A stretch of DNA of 64,000 nt from Serripes groenlandicus (taxonomy: Eukaryota; Mollusca; Bivalvia; Cardiida; Cardiidae): NCBI GenBank assembly GCA_031761405.1, contig JASEVX010000011.1, forward strand, positions 18,775,008 through 18,839,007, written 5' to 3'. Below, in pieces: positions 9,501-17,692 of this stretch (positions within the stretch are counted from its first letter, which is position 1; each line of letters starts with the position of its first letter). The position numbers were made by a program, and so were the translations under genes. The notes under the pieces were generated by a model that worked only from the letters and a program-made list of their open reading frames with translations, had not been told where the DNA came from and ran no database searches.

Positions 9501-12153
9501 GTGAGCGATCCAGGGCCATCATGGCCCTCGTTTGTATTTTAGAAAGGGTTAATATTATTTTACAGAGATAGCCCTTTCCCATATACAGAAAATATGCAGC
9601 AGACGAATTTGAAAACATATTTGCAAAAACGTGAAAAATCTCCATCAAACACACCTTAATCATTTATAAAGTTGAAAACATAGTGGCAAAAGGTGAAATT
9701 GCTCATCATAAGCAATTTCTCCTTTTACCACAGTGTTTTCAAAAGTCATCTGCTGCAGAGGCATCTGACAGCATCTATATGTGGTATAGGGTTAAGGTGC
9801 GTAGATATTTTCAATGTTGTCAGCTGCAGATTTTATTGTATTTTGGAAATATTACTTTTCAGAGATGGTTTGTTTAGTTGTGGCTGTATTTTATGTGCTT
9901 GGCTGGGAGATAGGAGGTGTGGAGGCGATATCTCTGTCCATCCTGGTGGGCTCATCAGTGGATTACTGTGTCCATCTCGTTGAAGGATATATACTAGCGG
10001 CTCGGGCGTGTCCACACAAGGAGGTAAGTGACCATGAGGACTAGTTAACCCTTTCCCTCATATAGACGCTTTCTGACGCCTCTGCAGCAGACAACTTTTT
10101 AAAAACATAGTGACAAAAGAAGAAATTGCTCAAACTGAGCAATTTCTCCTTTTGACACAATGTTTTCCACTTTTAGTCATAGGTTATCCATATAATTATA
10201 GAGATTTTCTTTTTTTTGAGAAAAAATATGTTCATCGCATCTGCTGCAGAATTGTCGTATGAGGGAGAGGGTTAAGGGGAAGTAAAAATGTATTTTTTCC
10301 CACAATATCTCTTATTACTTCACCAAACCCTATGTTGTGGGTACTCAAAAGAATCGTCTCACTGTGAAAATTCTTTTGAGTACCCACAACATAGGGATGG
10401 AGTGTCAAATAGGGATGAAATGCCTCTTATCTAGAGCCATGTAAGTCCAAACGCTACCTGATTTTACAACAAGATTTACCTTTTCTCACTTTCTGACGTC
10501 TCTGCAACAGACGACTTTTGAAAACATTGTGGGAAAAAAAGAAATTGCTCATAATAAGCAAATTTGCCCCAGTTTTTTCAACTTTTCAGTAATTACACTT
10601 TCATTTGTAGGTTTTTTTCTGATATTTTTGGAACTGTTTTTAAAGTGCTGCAGTTTTATCGTATGCAGGAAAGGGTTTATAGGAATATATTGAGCTGAAA
10701 AAAAGGATAAAGAGTTGCCTGGATGAGTTCAAACAACATCATATTTAACAATGCGGTACATTTCTTCCCATGAGGAAGCTAGTTTAAAAAAATATATGTA
10801 AAGAAATTGACATTAGTTTTCATCGATTGTTTATTTAACATTGAGTAACAGTACAACCATTTTCATTTTTCTGCTTTAACCCATTAATAACAAATCAAGA
10901 TTTTTCAAGTTATTTGGATATGTTGAAAAACATTGCCGCTCCCTGGGGCGAGGCCCGTAATATGACTGAGAAATTGTTAAAAACGGCGTTAAACCCCAAT
11001 CAATCAAATCAAATCACCATGTGGCGAGGCTTGTTTTCCTGATATTGAATGATTAAAGTTAAAACTTTTAACCTTTCCAACCTACAGATGTGCTTTAACT
11101 CATATGCTGCAGACGACTTATGCAATTGTGACAATAGGAGAATTTGATCATTATGTTTATAGAAGAGGATATTACATGAGTGGTCATTCAATACGGAATT
11201 TATTAAACGAGTTTTCCGAAATTGATAAGAACGAGCTTTGGCGAGTTTTTATCACTTTTAGAAAACGAGTTTAATAAATTTCGTATTGAATGACCACGAA
11301 TGTAATGTAATTTTTATATCATAAATACTAATTTAATAATTTACAGCGCTATATCCATATAAACGTCGCTACAAAACGAGCGTATTTACAACGCTAAACG
11401 TTACGTTATTACACTAGTTATATATCAAAAATATATAATGACGTTATTTCATGCTGGCGACGTCATTTATGATATAATCGATATATGGATATATTTTTTA
11501 TCTGGAAGTATTTGGTACCTAGCCAGACCATTTAGAGAGTTACGGGGCCCTGAATTAGCAAAATTACCTCTTACTTTAACAGTTCTTACCCAATCTTGTT
11601 GTAATGTATGCCTTTGGATCACTTTACCGTTGTCTGTCCATCATTCTTTAAATTAATTGATTGGAGACACAAGTAATCCTTTGAACACTTGTGCTAATCA
11701 CAAAAAAAAGTTAAATGAAGGATATTATTTTGTGTCATTTTCTCTCTCATGTAGAAGTGTTTTTATATGATCTTTTAATTTCAGGATGCTGTCAAAGCCA
11801 GGAAATGGAGGACATCTGCAGCCTTCACGCATATAGGCGTGTCCATCATCAGCTCTGCCTTAACCACGATCATTGCGGCAATCCCCCTGACTCAGACGAC
11901 AATTCAACCGTTTGCCAAATTTGGCCAAATTATTGCTATCAACACTTCAGTTTGTATTGTCTACTCACTCACCGTATGCACAGCATTATTGAGTACTCTG
12001 GCACCTGCTTTTTACAAGCAAACATGGATGTCAACCTTGAAGGCATTGGGCGGGACTAACTTGGTAGTGGGCGGAATCATTATGGCCATGTTCGTTATGA
12101 CCAAAGCAGGTGTGGTAATTCCTGGTCCAAATGGTAGTCCATTGTTTAAGTAA
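404..12153 (+). CDS. DISP3: Dispatched-family RND membrane protein (DISP3-like), C-terminal 373 codons, six exons
   Basis: Six exons (404-557, 974-1137, 6336-6476, 7670-7802, 9863-10023, 11785-12150, stop TAA 12151-12153) are flanked by AG/GT and join in a single frame: 154+164+141+133+161+366 = 1,119 nt. The product has an extracellular stretch with MRDLCLICKRI, then hydrophobic segments in the order of the second RND half. The fifth exon carries SILVGSSVDYCVHLVEGY; its GxxxD motif is the transmembrane-10 signature of RND, Patched and Dispatched proteins that couple transport to a cation gradient. The last exon has SIISSALTTIIAAIP and QPFAKFGQIIAINTSV..YSLTVCTALLSTLAP, which I recognise as closest to Dispatched-3 (PTCHD2) rather than Dispatched-1. 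By family knowledge it is a multi-pass membrane protein linked to sterol or lipid handling and Hedgehog-type signalling. The N-terminal half lies left of the window. TAA overlaps a donor-like GTAAGA at 12150, so an extra 3' exon cannot be excluded. Introns are filled with transposable elements. Confidence 0.85.
720..890. mobile_element. Palindromic MITE (CAGGCTAATCTGG family)
   Basis: GGATCAGC..CACACAGGCTAATCTGG at 723-757 is the inverse of CCAGATTAGCCTGCACAGG at 843-861, followed by CTGATCTTGGTC. This makes an imperfect inverted-repeat element of about 170 bp inside the first intron. A fragment of the same sequence (CCAAGATCAGCCTGTACA) recurs at about 27600 and 27920. Confidence 0.55.
974..1137 (+). 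CDS. DISP3: Dispatched-like gene, second exon in window
   Basis: The acceptor is TTTTCCTGACAG and the donor is TCT|GTAAGA. It encodes DSIPPYVLAILLTVEEC.., YIYGSQQPAHALG and GILWLGFAFES, continuing extracellular loop 2. It ends in phase 0. A T230 MITE begins only 16 bp after the exon end. Confidence 0.8.
1153..1383 (+). mobile_element. T230 TTAA-bounded MITE
   Basis: TTAA 1153-1156 to TTAA 1380-1383, 231 bp. The left end is degenerate (CCCCTAACCCATATA); the right end TATGAGGGAAAGGG is intact. The centre pairs as ATTGCTC..GAGCAAT. Confidence 0.85.
1443..1755. repeat. Degraded TTAA-type MITE
   Basis: CTAACCCTTTCCCTCCTA..CTGCAGCAGATGACTTTG heads the region, and the right half with TGCTGTCTGCTGCAAAGGCC is recognisable near 1718. 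The middle has drifted and no clean closing end is visible. Confidence 0.5.
1806..2035 (+). repeat. GC-rich interspersed element, copy 1
   Basis: It begins ACAGTACAGCTCAAGGGGTT followed by CCCTCACCCCCGGGTTGAGG, then GC-rich sequence with CCGCCGGCG, CCTCCGCAG and CCGCGGATCCCCCGCGG. The first part is the inverse of 5033-5085. The family is unnamed by me. Confidence 0.5.
2036..3197. other. Intronic sequence with little recognisable content
   Basis: AT-rich intron of the Dispatched-like gene. The only repeat I can support is a half MITE at about 2671-2770 (GAATAAAGTTGAAAC.., CATCTGCTGTAGAGGCGTC). Short ORFs here have no recognisable protein features. Confidence 0.5.
3198..3413 (+). mobile_element. 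5'-truncated SINE with 13-bp target-site duplication
   Basis: TCAATTCATAGAT occurs at 3198-3210 and again at 3401-3413. Between them lies a SINE 3' part without a tRNA head (GTCATTCGTCTTCCACCAAT.., CCGTGATATAACTGAGAAATTG) ending in AAACCCCAA(TCAA)n. The same body is preceded by a tRNA-like head at 26757. Confidence 0.85.
3414..4802. other. Intronic stretch with fragments of TTAA-type MITEs
   Basis: Weak MITE fragments lie at 3925-3975 and 4040-4195 (CCCCTTTCCAACATATGATA.., GCAGTAGACGACATTC). Otherwise I see no gene, RNA or recognisable element. Confidence 0.4.
4803..5092 (-). repeat. GC-rich interspersed element, copy 2, with internal direct repeat
   Basis: The unit CCGCGG.ACCGC.GGGTTATTG with TAGGGGAAACCC follows at about 4809 and again at about 4968, a period near 160 bp. 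The element ends AAACCCCTTGAGCTGTACTGTAT, the inverse of the start of 1806-2035. Short ORFs in this stretch are products of its GC-richness. Confidence 0.55.
5093..5268 (+). repeat. Older TTAA-type MITE
   Basis: GCAGCAGACGACAATGAAAAC at the left and GTCATCCGCTAAAGAGG..GTGGGAAGGGGTTA at the right. The centre contains TTGTTCATCATGAGCAATTTC. Confidence 0.6.
5269..6335. other. Intronic stretch, mostly unrecognised
   Basis: A MITE remnant lies at 5530-5690 (AACTTACAACAAATCTGCTGCC.., GTCGAAAACATTGTGACAAAAGG). From 5690 to 6335 I see no repeat or gene until the exon acceptor at 6335. Confidence 0.4.
6336..6476 (+). CDS. DISP3: Dispatched-like gene, third exon in window
   Basis: The acceptor is TTCTTTGCAG and the donor is GAA|GTAAGT. 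The 47 codons encode TTSKGKSYFEAYNEYQMWES.. and DMFQASEFWPE. The AYN-YQ-WE-F pattern fits the end of the second extracellular loop before the membrane block. Both ends are in phase 0. Confidence 0.8.
6849..6908. repeat. Small fold-back element (CCTATGTTGTGGGTACTC family), degraded
   Basis: AAAAGAATCGTCTCA GTGAGACGATTCTTTTTG forms a tight hairpin next to ACCCTATGTTGTGTGTACTC. Better copies are at 10328, 18452 and 37297. A half copy is at about 7045-7085, followed by a SINE-core fragment at 7115-7190. Confidence 0.6.
7670..7802 (+). CDS. DISP3: Dispatched-like gene, fourth exon in window
   Basis: The acceptor is TTTTCTTACAG and the donor is GTTG|GTGAGT. It encodes VLMEIVAVNSAIYGVALSLI.. and ends ..LLLLIIFICIV plus one base. 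It supplies two strongly hydrophobic segments (RND transmembrane 8 and the start of 9). The hanging G joins AG of the next exon to give Glu. Confidence 0.85.
7821..8500 (+). mobile_element. Hairpin-headed bivalve-type element, split by a MITE
   Basis: It starts AGCTTACCTAAGC..GCTCAATGTGAGCTATTGTGAT with TGTCCGTCG, and continues with core-like text (CATCTCCTTCTAAA..) until a T230 element at 8094. The core resumes at 8324 with CAAATGTTCCTTTGATGACTC. It lies 19 bp after an exon donor. Confidence 0.6.
8094..8323 (+). mobile_element. T230 TTAA-bounded MITE
   Basis: TTAA 8094-8097 to TTAA 8320-8323, 230 bp. Termini are CCCTTTCCCTCATATAGA and TTGTATGAGGGAAAGGG. The central hairpin is damaged (GCTCAAAACGATAAAT). 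Confidence 0.92.
8640..8790. repeat. Fragment of older TTAA-type MITE
   Basis: GCATACAAATTTTGGTTC..GCAGACCACATTGCTGCAAAAGG followed by the centre TTGCTTATTATCAG and TTACCACAATGATTTCAA. The terminal sequences are lost. Confidence 0.45.
8793..9534 (+). mobile_element. Hairpin-headed, tandem-core element (AGCTCACCTGAGC family)
   Basis: It starts CTCACCTGAGCACGATGTGAG and continues with TTTTGTCCGG. About three core units follow, each with AAATGTTCCTTGG.TGACCCT, GATTGGT and CACCAGGGGGCGG at roughly 150-170 bp spacing. The 3' end is GGTGAGCGATCCAGGGCCAT followed by CATGGCCCTCGTTTGT, which contains a hairpin. Confidence 0.7.
9568..9797 (+). mobile_element. Older TTAA-type MITE
   Basis: CCCTTTCCCATATACAGAAAA at the left, CATATATGTGGTATAGGGTTAA at the right. 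The centre is ATTGCTCATCATAAGCAATTTC and subterminal GCAGCAGACGAATTTG pairs with AAGTCATCTGCTGC. Confidence 0.7.
9863..10023 (+). CDS. DISP3: Dispatched-like gene, fifth exon in window (GxxxD motif)
   Basis: The acceptor is ATTACTTTTCAG and the donor is GAG|GTAAGT. It encodes MVCLVVAVFYVLGWEIGG, then VEAISLSILVGSSVDYCVHL, then VEGYILAARACPHKE. GSSVD is the conserved GxxxD of transmembrane 10. A T230 MITE starts 22 bp after the exon end. Confidence 0.88.
10045..10275 (+). mobile_element. T230 TTAA-bounded MITE next to a splice donor
   Basis: TTAA 10045-10048 to TTAA 10272-10275, 231 bp. It begins 22 bp after the exon ending at 10023. The centre ATTGCTCAAACTGAGCAAT is nearly a perfect palindrome. 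Confidence 0.92.
10328..10396. repeat. Small fold-back element, intact arms
   Basis: CCCTATGTTGTGGGTACTC followed by AAAAGAAT is mirrored by ATTCTTTTGAG and TACCCACAACATAGGG: 27-bp arms around a short loop. Confidence 0.75.
10485..11013. repeat. Older MITE plus SINE tail
   Basis: 10485-10680 resembles the older TTAA family (CTGACGTCTCTGCAACAGACG.., GCAGGAAAGGGTTTA). 10935-11013 is a SINE 3' part: TATGACTGAGAAATTGTTAA and GGCGTTAAACCCCAATCAAT. 10681-10934 holds nothing I recognise. Confidence 0.5.
11171..11309. mobile_element. Palindromic MITE with 24-bp imperfect terminal inverted repeats
   Basis: ATTACATGAGTGGTCATTC with AATAC following is mirrored by GTATTGAATGACCAC with GAATGTAAT following. 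The interior also pairs (TTTATTAAACGAG / CGAGTTTAATAAA). It is unrelated to the TTAA family. 11310-11784 is AT-rich intron without recognisable features. Confidence 0.7.
11785..12153 (+). CDS. DISP3: Dispatched-like gene, last exon in window
   Basis: The acceptor is TTTTAATTTCAG. It encodes DAVKARKWRTSAAFTHIGVS, then IISSALTTIIAAIPLTQTTI, QPFAKFGQIIAINTSVCIVY and SLTVCTALLSTLAPAFY (transmembrane 11 and 12). A further hydrophobic stretch TNLVVGGIIMAMFVMTKAG precedes the C-terminus GPNGSPLFK. The stop TAA overlaps GTAAGA (12150-12155), which is also a good 5' splice site. Confidence 0.85.
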   Translation, partial: DAVKARKWRTSAAFTHIGVSIISSALTTIIAAIPLTQTTIQPFAKFGQIIAINTSVCIVYSLTVCTALLSTLAPAFYKQTWMSTLKALGGTNLVVGGIIMAMFVMTKAGVVIPGPNGSPLFK

Positions 12154-12647
12154 GAAATTATTTCAATGCACTTTTAAAATTCGTTTAAATCAGATATGCT
12201 TTTAAGCTCCTCTTTTTTCTACCAAATATATGGAAGGCTTTTCTTCTTGGCTTGTACATGGCATTGATGCATTCATTAGGTGAAAATATTATAAGTTATG
12301 CTAAATACCAACATATTTGGAAATGCAGATATCGATTTTGAAGACACATGCCATTAAGTATTGATTATTTAACCCTTTCCCACATTCAACAAATCTCCAT
12401 TAGACGACGTTAAAAATAAATAAGTCAATATATGTTTGCCAATCAGCGGTACAAGCAACCTGGTTATAACTTATGTACCAAGACTGAATATGATAGTTGT
12501 AAATTTGATCATAGTTGCCATTCATTTAACCCTTTCCCACATACAGACTTTTTTGACTACTCTGCAGCAATTACTTGAATTGCCAAAATGTTGGCATCTC
12601 TATTCTTCAATTATACTTGATTTTCCACATCTTTGCTTGGAGAGTTT
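12154..12647 (+). other. 3' flank of the Dispatched-like gene, possible polyadenylation signal
   Basis: AATAAA occurs at 12415-12420, 262 bp after the TAA, inside a MITE fragment beginning 12370 (AACCCTTTCCCACATTCAAC). A second MITE head follows at 12530. Whether this is 3'UTR depends on the unresolved stop-or-donor question at 12150. Confidence 0.35.
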
Positions 12648-12878
12648 TTAACATTTTCCCTCATACGACAATTCTCTAGCAGACAACTTTAAACATATTT
12701 TGTCAAAAAGATAGAAAATCTCTATAATTGAATGGATAACCTATGACTAAAAGTGGAAAACATTGTGTCAAAAGGAGAAATTGCTTGATTTGAGCAATTT
12801 CTTCTTTTGTCACTAGGTTTTCACAAAGTTGTCTGCTGCAGAGGCATCAAAAAGTGTCTATATGAGGGAAAGGGTTAA
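12648..12878 (-). mobile_element. T230 TTAA-bounded MITE, inverse orientation
   Basis: TTAA 12648-12651 to TTAA 12875-12878, 231 bp. The left end is mutated (CATTTTCCCTCATACG), the right end is TATGAGGGAAAGGG. A MITE remnant and an A-run (about 12919-12937) follow. Confidence 0.88.
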
Positions 12879-12886
12879 AGTCGTCT

Positions 12887-13687
12887 GCTGCAGAATGTTT
12901 TGTAAGTGGGAAAGGGTAAAAAAAAAAAAAAAAAAAAGTCTTTTTTGGGTGACCCTATTGGAATCTCATTTGGATGTGTCTGCAGCAGACACAATTTGAA
13001 AACATTTTGAAAAATGAACAATTTCTTCTTTTTACAAGTTATATAAAAATTCTACCTTCATTTGTTTATGTAAGTTTATTTCATCTCCTCCGCCCTATTC
13101 AGATATATGTATTAATCCTTCCCAGAGGAAGAAACTTTTGACCCATCTGAAGCAGACGGCTTTTGATAACATTGTGACAAAAGGATAAATTGCTCATCAT
13201 AACAATTTCTCCATTTGCCACAACGTTTTCATCTCTTAAGACATTTTGTACCCTCATTTATAATTTTTTTTTTTTTGTCATGTGTTTTTGCATTTGGTTT
13301 GAACAACATTTTATTTATATCTACATATACATTCAAATATAAATTAACCTTACACATGTAAAAGAAATTAAAAAAAGCATTTCGCTTACTTAAACACTCT
13401 ACCTTTGCATATATTTCTTATAAATTGACCACTTTGTATTTATGTAAAAAAAGCTTTTATTGTACATTTAGAATAAAAACATTCTTATTGTCAACGACTT
13501 GAATCTCTAGTCAAGAAGGAATGCAGCATTTAATATATCTTGCCAAGTAAATTTATAATAGATTGGTACTCCAAAATATGTAATTGTCTCAACATAATAC
13601 AACATTTCCTATGATCAAAGGAAAAGGCAAGATTAACTTGTGAGAGGTCTTTCTACAATTTGCTGTTGGCTGTTGAAAATTCAATGG
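12887..13687. other. Intergenic: MITE remnants, otherwise unrecognised AT-rich DNA
   Basis: Remnants lie at 12960-13060 (CTGCAGCAGACACAATTTG) and 13108-13270 (CTTCCCAGAGGAAG.., GAAGCAGACGGC). 13270-13687 is AT-rich with no feature I can name. Confidence 0.4.
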
Positions 13688-13885
13688 TTAACCCTTTCCC
13701 ACATACAAAAAATGTTGAAGGTGAAAATGTGGAAAATCTGTGTAAAATGACTAAAGAAAGTTGAAAACGTTATGGCAAATGGAGAAATTGCTCATTTTGA
13801 GCAATTTCTCCTTTTGTCACAATGTTTTCAAAAGTCGTCTACTGCAGAGGCATCAGAAAGCTTCTATATGTGGGAAAGGGTTTAA
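13688..13885 (+). mobile_element. Older TTAA-type MITE, both ends intact
   Basis: TTAA 13688-13691 with CCCTTTCCCACATACA, and TATGTGGGAAAGGG with TTTAA at 13881-13885. The centre ATTGCTCATTTTGAGCAAT is a perfect palindromic stem. At 198 bp it is shorter than T230 because of internal deletion on the left. Confidence 0.85.
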
Positions 13886-14531
13886 GAAAAAAATAATGAA
13901 CAATAACTCCTTTCGACATACCGACTCCATCTGATGCATCTGAAGCACTCCAAGTTTGACAGCATTGTGGTAAAAAGAGAAATTGTTGCTCATAATTAGC
14001 AATTTTCCTTTTGTCACAATGTTTTCAACTGTATTTGATGATTATGCTATCATTTATTGAGAGTTTCCATATTTATGCGTAGATGTTTTTACAAATTTGT
14101 TGTATGTAGAAAGTGTTGACATATTTTTTACATCTCTCAAATACATGTACTATACTTTGATTTGACTATATTTTCATCCCCTTTTCCAAATGTGCACATG
14201 CATTTTGATGCATTTGCAGCAGTTCACTTTAGAAAATGTTGGCGTATTTTGTGACAGTTTTACAGTCTTAATCAGCTATGACACCTGCTGCATTTGCATC
14301 TAATGGATTCTGTAACAGGGAAAGGTTAAAATGAATGTCTTGTATTTAATTGATATGGCAGACAACAAACCACTATCTGTCTTTCTGTAGACTTGAGGAG
14401 ATTGATTCGCACAATTTAGGAGTATTCAATAATCATAGCATATCTTTTTTATTCTGTTTTCTTTTGTTTTGCCTTTTAGCATTTATTGTTGTTTATTTGT
14501 CAAGCTTTGTTGTAAGTTAATGTAGGTTTTT
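13886..14531. other. Intergenic with two weak MITE remnants
   Basis: 13920-14115 and 14175-14330 retain GCAGC..CACTTT and the AATTGTTGCTCATAATTAGC.. centre, but not the ends. 14331-14531 holds nothing recognisable. Confidence 0.4.
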
Positions 14532-15942
14532 AGATCACCTGAGCCGAAGGCTCAAGGTGAGCTATTCTGATCACTTTTTGTCCGTCTTCCGTCCGTCCGG
14601 CGTTAACTTTTAGCTTTAAACATCATCTCCTCCCAAACTCCATGGACAATTTCCGTGAAACATCACAGGACTGTTCCTCTGGTTGGCCTCTTTCAAAGTT
14701 GTTCAAAGATTTAAATTCCATTGAGAACTTTGGTTGCTGCGGCATCAGAAAGGGGACAAAATGTCCAAACTTTAAAAATCTTCTCCTCCGAATCTGCCTG
14801 TCAGATTCAAATATAATTTGGTAGAAATGTTCCTTGGGTGACCCTCTATAAAAATTGTTCAAGCCATACTGATTGGGCGAAAAACATGGCAGTCAGGCGG
14901 CATCAAAAAAGGGGCAAAATGACAAAATTTGAAAATTCCATTTTTATGAAAGTGCTTGTCTGATTTTAAGAAAATATAATACGAATCTTACTGTAATGAT
15001 CCTCTATTTAATTTGTTTAAGCCGTTTTGATTGGTTACACAATCATAGCAACCAGGCGTCATCACAAAAGGGGTAAATTGAACTTTTAGCTACAAATGAC
15101 AACCAACTCCTACCATTCCAATAGAACAATTTCCACAAAACATCACAGGAATGTTCCTTTGGTGGTCCTCTTTCAAAATTGTTCAAAGATTAAAATTCCA
15201 ATGAGAACTTTGGTTGCTGCGGCATCAGAAAGGGGACAAAATGTCCAAACTTTAAAAATCTTCTCCTCCGAATCTGCCTGTCAGATTCAAATATAATTTG
15301 GTAGAAATACTCCTTGGGTGACCCTCTATAAAAATTGTTCAAGCCATACTGATTGGTCGAAAAACATGGCAGTCAGGCGGCATCAGAAAAGGGGCAAAAT
15401 TACAAAATTTGAAAAATTCCATTTTTATGAAAGTGCTTGTCTGATTTTAAGAAAATATAATACGAATCAAGAATGTTCCTTTGGTGGTCCTCTTTCAAAA
15501 TTGTTCAAAGATTTAAATTCCATTGATAACTTTGGTTGCTGCGGCATCAGAAAGTGAGAAAAATACCCAAATTTTAAAATCCTTTTCCTCCATAATCTAC
15601 TTGTGCGATTGCAAGATAATTTGGTAGAAATGTTCCTTAAGTGACCCTCTAAATAAACTGTTGAAGCCATATTGATTTCGTTGAAAAACAGGGCAGCAAG
15701 GCGGCATCAGGAAAGGTGCAAAATGACAAAAACTTTATAATTCCATTCTTATTAAAGTTCTTGTTAGATTTCAAGATATAAATGGCCTTTACTGATAAGC
15801 TGTTTCTTGAGAAGTGTCCACTCCTTTGCAGTTTCATTTACACTCCCTGATAAAATTTTCCCAGATATTCGCAGTTAAATATTTGCTACTAATTTACTAT
15901 CAATTAGGTGATCGATTTAGGGCCATCTTGGCCCTCTTGTTA
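14532..15942 (+). mobile_element. Hairpin-headed, tandem-core element (AGCTCACCTGAGC family)
   Basis: The head AGATCACCTGAGCCGAAGG with CTCAAGGTGAGCTATTCTGATC forms a hairpin, followed by TCCGTCTTCCGTCCGTCCGG. Core text (TGTTCCT.TGGTGG.CCTCTTTC, TTGGTTGCTGCGGCATCAG) repeats at about 14663, 15140 and 15470, and a long stretch 14700-14990 is duplicated almost exactly at 15190-15470. The tail is AGGTGATCGATTTAGGGCCA with TCTTGGCCCTCTTGTT. ORFs of 60-79 codons inside are repeat-derived. Confidence 0.75.
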
Positions 15943-16849
15943 TTTATACTTTTTAAAGCTGATGTGATTTCAAACATGACAATATGATATATAAATCATT
16001 TGCTATTTGTATGTAGGGTGTTCTAAAACAATATGAAACAATGTGTTCATCTAATTTATTTTACACTTTTATGTACATATATACACATGTAACCCATTCC
16101 AAAATACAACATATTTGCAGCAGACGACTTTGAAAACATCCAGATATGCATATGGAAAATCTCTACAAATAAAAAATATAGTTATTGAATAAAGTTAAAA
16201 ACAAAAGGAGATATTGCTCTTCATGAGAAATGTCCTCTTTTTCAACAATGTTTTCAAAATTGGTCTGCTGCAGATGGGTCAGAATGTGATGGAAGTGAGC
16301 ATTGTGTGTTTATGATGACTTTTGCAACAACTTTTTCAACTCTTTTGAAATAATTTTTTCTTTAACCCGTTCCCAAATACAGCAAAATTTAATATGCAGC
16401 AGACGACTTTTGAAAAGATATTAACAAAAACCTGAAAAATCTCCATAAAAGATAGCTTAATTGTTAAATAAAGTTGAAAACATTGTGGCCAAATTTCAAC
16501 TTTGGACACACAATGTTTTCAAAAGTCGTCTGCTGCTATTGCGTCAAAATGCATTTGCAGGTGGGAAAGGGTTAATTTAAAGAGATTTCTTAAATTATTG
16601 CCTTGATGTTTTTAAAATCGTCTCGTGCAGATTTTTTTTTTATCTAAGATGAATCCTTTCCCACATACAGACGCATTCTGACACCACTGCAGCATATGAC
16701 TTTTAAAATAATTGTGACAAAAGGAGAAATTTCTCATCATGAGCAATTTCTCATTTTGCCACAATGTGTTCAGCTTGTGAACAATTTCATGTATCAGACA
16801 TCTGACATGCTCCTGTGATATTTCAATTTTGGTGTAATATCTCGTTTTC
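15943..16849. other. Cluster of older TTAA-type MITEs
   Basis: Recognisable units: 16090-16320 (GCAGCAGACGACTTTG.., GGTCTGCTGCAGATGG), 16364-16574 (AACCCGTTCCCAAATACAGC.. GTGGGAAAGGGTTAA) and 16645-16790 (CCTTTCCCACATACAGACGC). The ends are partly degraded. Confidence 0.55.
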
Positions 16850-17081
16850 TTAACCCTTTCCCTCATATAGACGCTTTCTGACGCCTCTGCAGCAGACGGC
16901 TTTTTGAAAACATAGTGACAAAAGAAGAAATTGCACAAAACGTGCAATTTCTCCTTTTGCCACAATGTTTTCCACTTTTTGTCATAGGTTATCAATTCAA
17001 TTATAGAGATTTTTTCCATGTTTTGACAAACTACGTTCAGAGTCGTCTGCTGCAGAATTGTTGTATGAGGGAAAGGGTTAA
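16850..17081 (+). mobile_element. T230 TTAA-bounded MITE, GCAC/GTGC subfamily
   Basis: TTAA 16850-16853 to TTAA 17078-17081, 232 bp. The centre is ATTGCACAAAACGTGCAAT; linked diagnostic sites are CACTTTTTGTCATAGG and ACGTTCAGAG. Confidence 0.93.
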
Positions 17082-17195
17082 ACTGTTGTCTACTGCATTG
17101 ACATCAGAAGAGGTATGTATGATGATTTAAAACATTATTCTAAACTGTATGCAGCAGTCAACTTTAAAAAAAAACAAGTAGCAAAAGTTATTGAA

Positions 17196-17444
17196 TCGAG
17201 GGCTTGGCGTGAAACAGTTGTAACTAAAAACCTATTTTGAAAACCCTGGTTTAGGGGCAATTTTGACCCCTTTGTAAACAATGCAAATTTAGGTGCCATT
17301 GCTCAGAACGAGCAATGGCACCTAAATTTACATTGTTTACCAAGAAAATTTATTTAACGCTTATAAAGACTTTATGGTGAGGTGATTAACCTTGGTAAAA
17401 AAATACCAATTTTAGTTACAACCGTTTCACGCCAAGCCCTCGAT
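17196..17444 (+). mobile_element. GGCTTGGCGTGAAAC MITE, left member of inverted pair
   Basis: Terminal TCGAGGGCTTGGCGTGAAAC.. with inverse ..GTTTCACGCCAAGCCCTCGA. The core has AGGTGCCATTGCTCAGAACG followed by AGCAATGGCACCT, a perfect stem. It is joined head-to-head with the next element at CCCTCGATCGAGGG. Confidence 0.85.
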
Positions 17445-17692
17445 CGAGGGTTTGGCGTGAAACGGTTGTAACTGAAATTGTTATTTTTTCACCAAGGTTA
17501 ATCCCCTCACCATAATGGCTTTATAAGAGTTAAATCATTTTTCTTGGTAAACAATGGAAATTTAGGTGCCATTGCTCGTTCTGAGCAATGGCACCTATAT
17601 TTGCATTGTTTACAAAGGGGTTAAAATTGCCCCTAAATCAGGGTTTTCAAAATAGGCATTTAGTTGCAACCGTTTCACGCCAAGCCCTTGAT
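17443..17692 (-). mobile_element. GGCTTGGCGTGAAAC MITE, right member of inverted pair
   Basis: Approximate inverse complement of 17196-17444: TCGAGGGTTTGGCGTGAAAC at the left, AACCGTTTCACGCCAAGCCC at the right, and the same AGGTGCCATTGCTC stem core. Together the two form a palindrome of about 500 bp. Confidence 0.85.

Noticed and set aside
14623..15837. ORFs of 60-79 codons with RNLKIFSSESACQIQI-like repeats
   Set aside because: They derive from the duplicated core of the hairpin-headed element 14532-15942 and occur on both strands.
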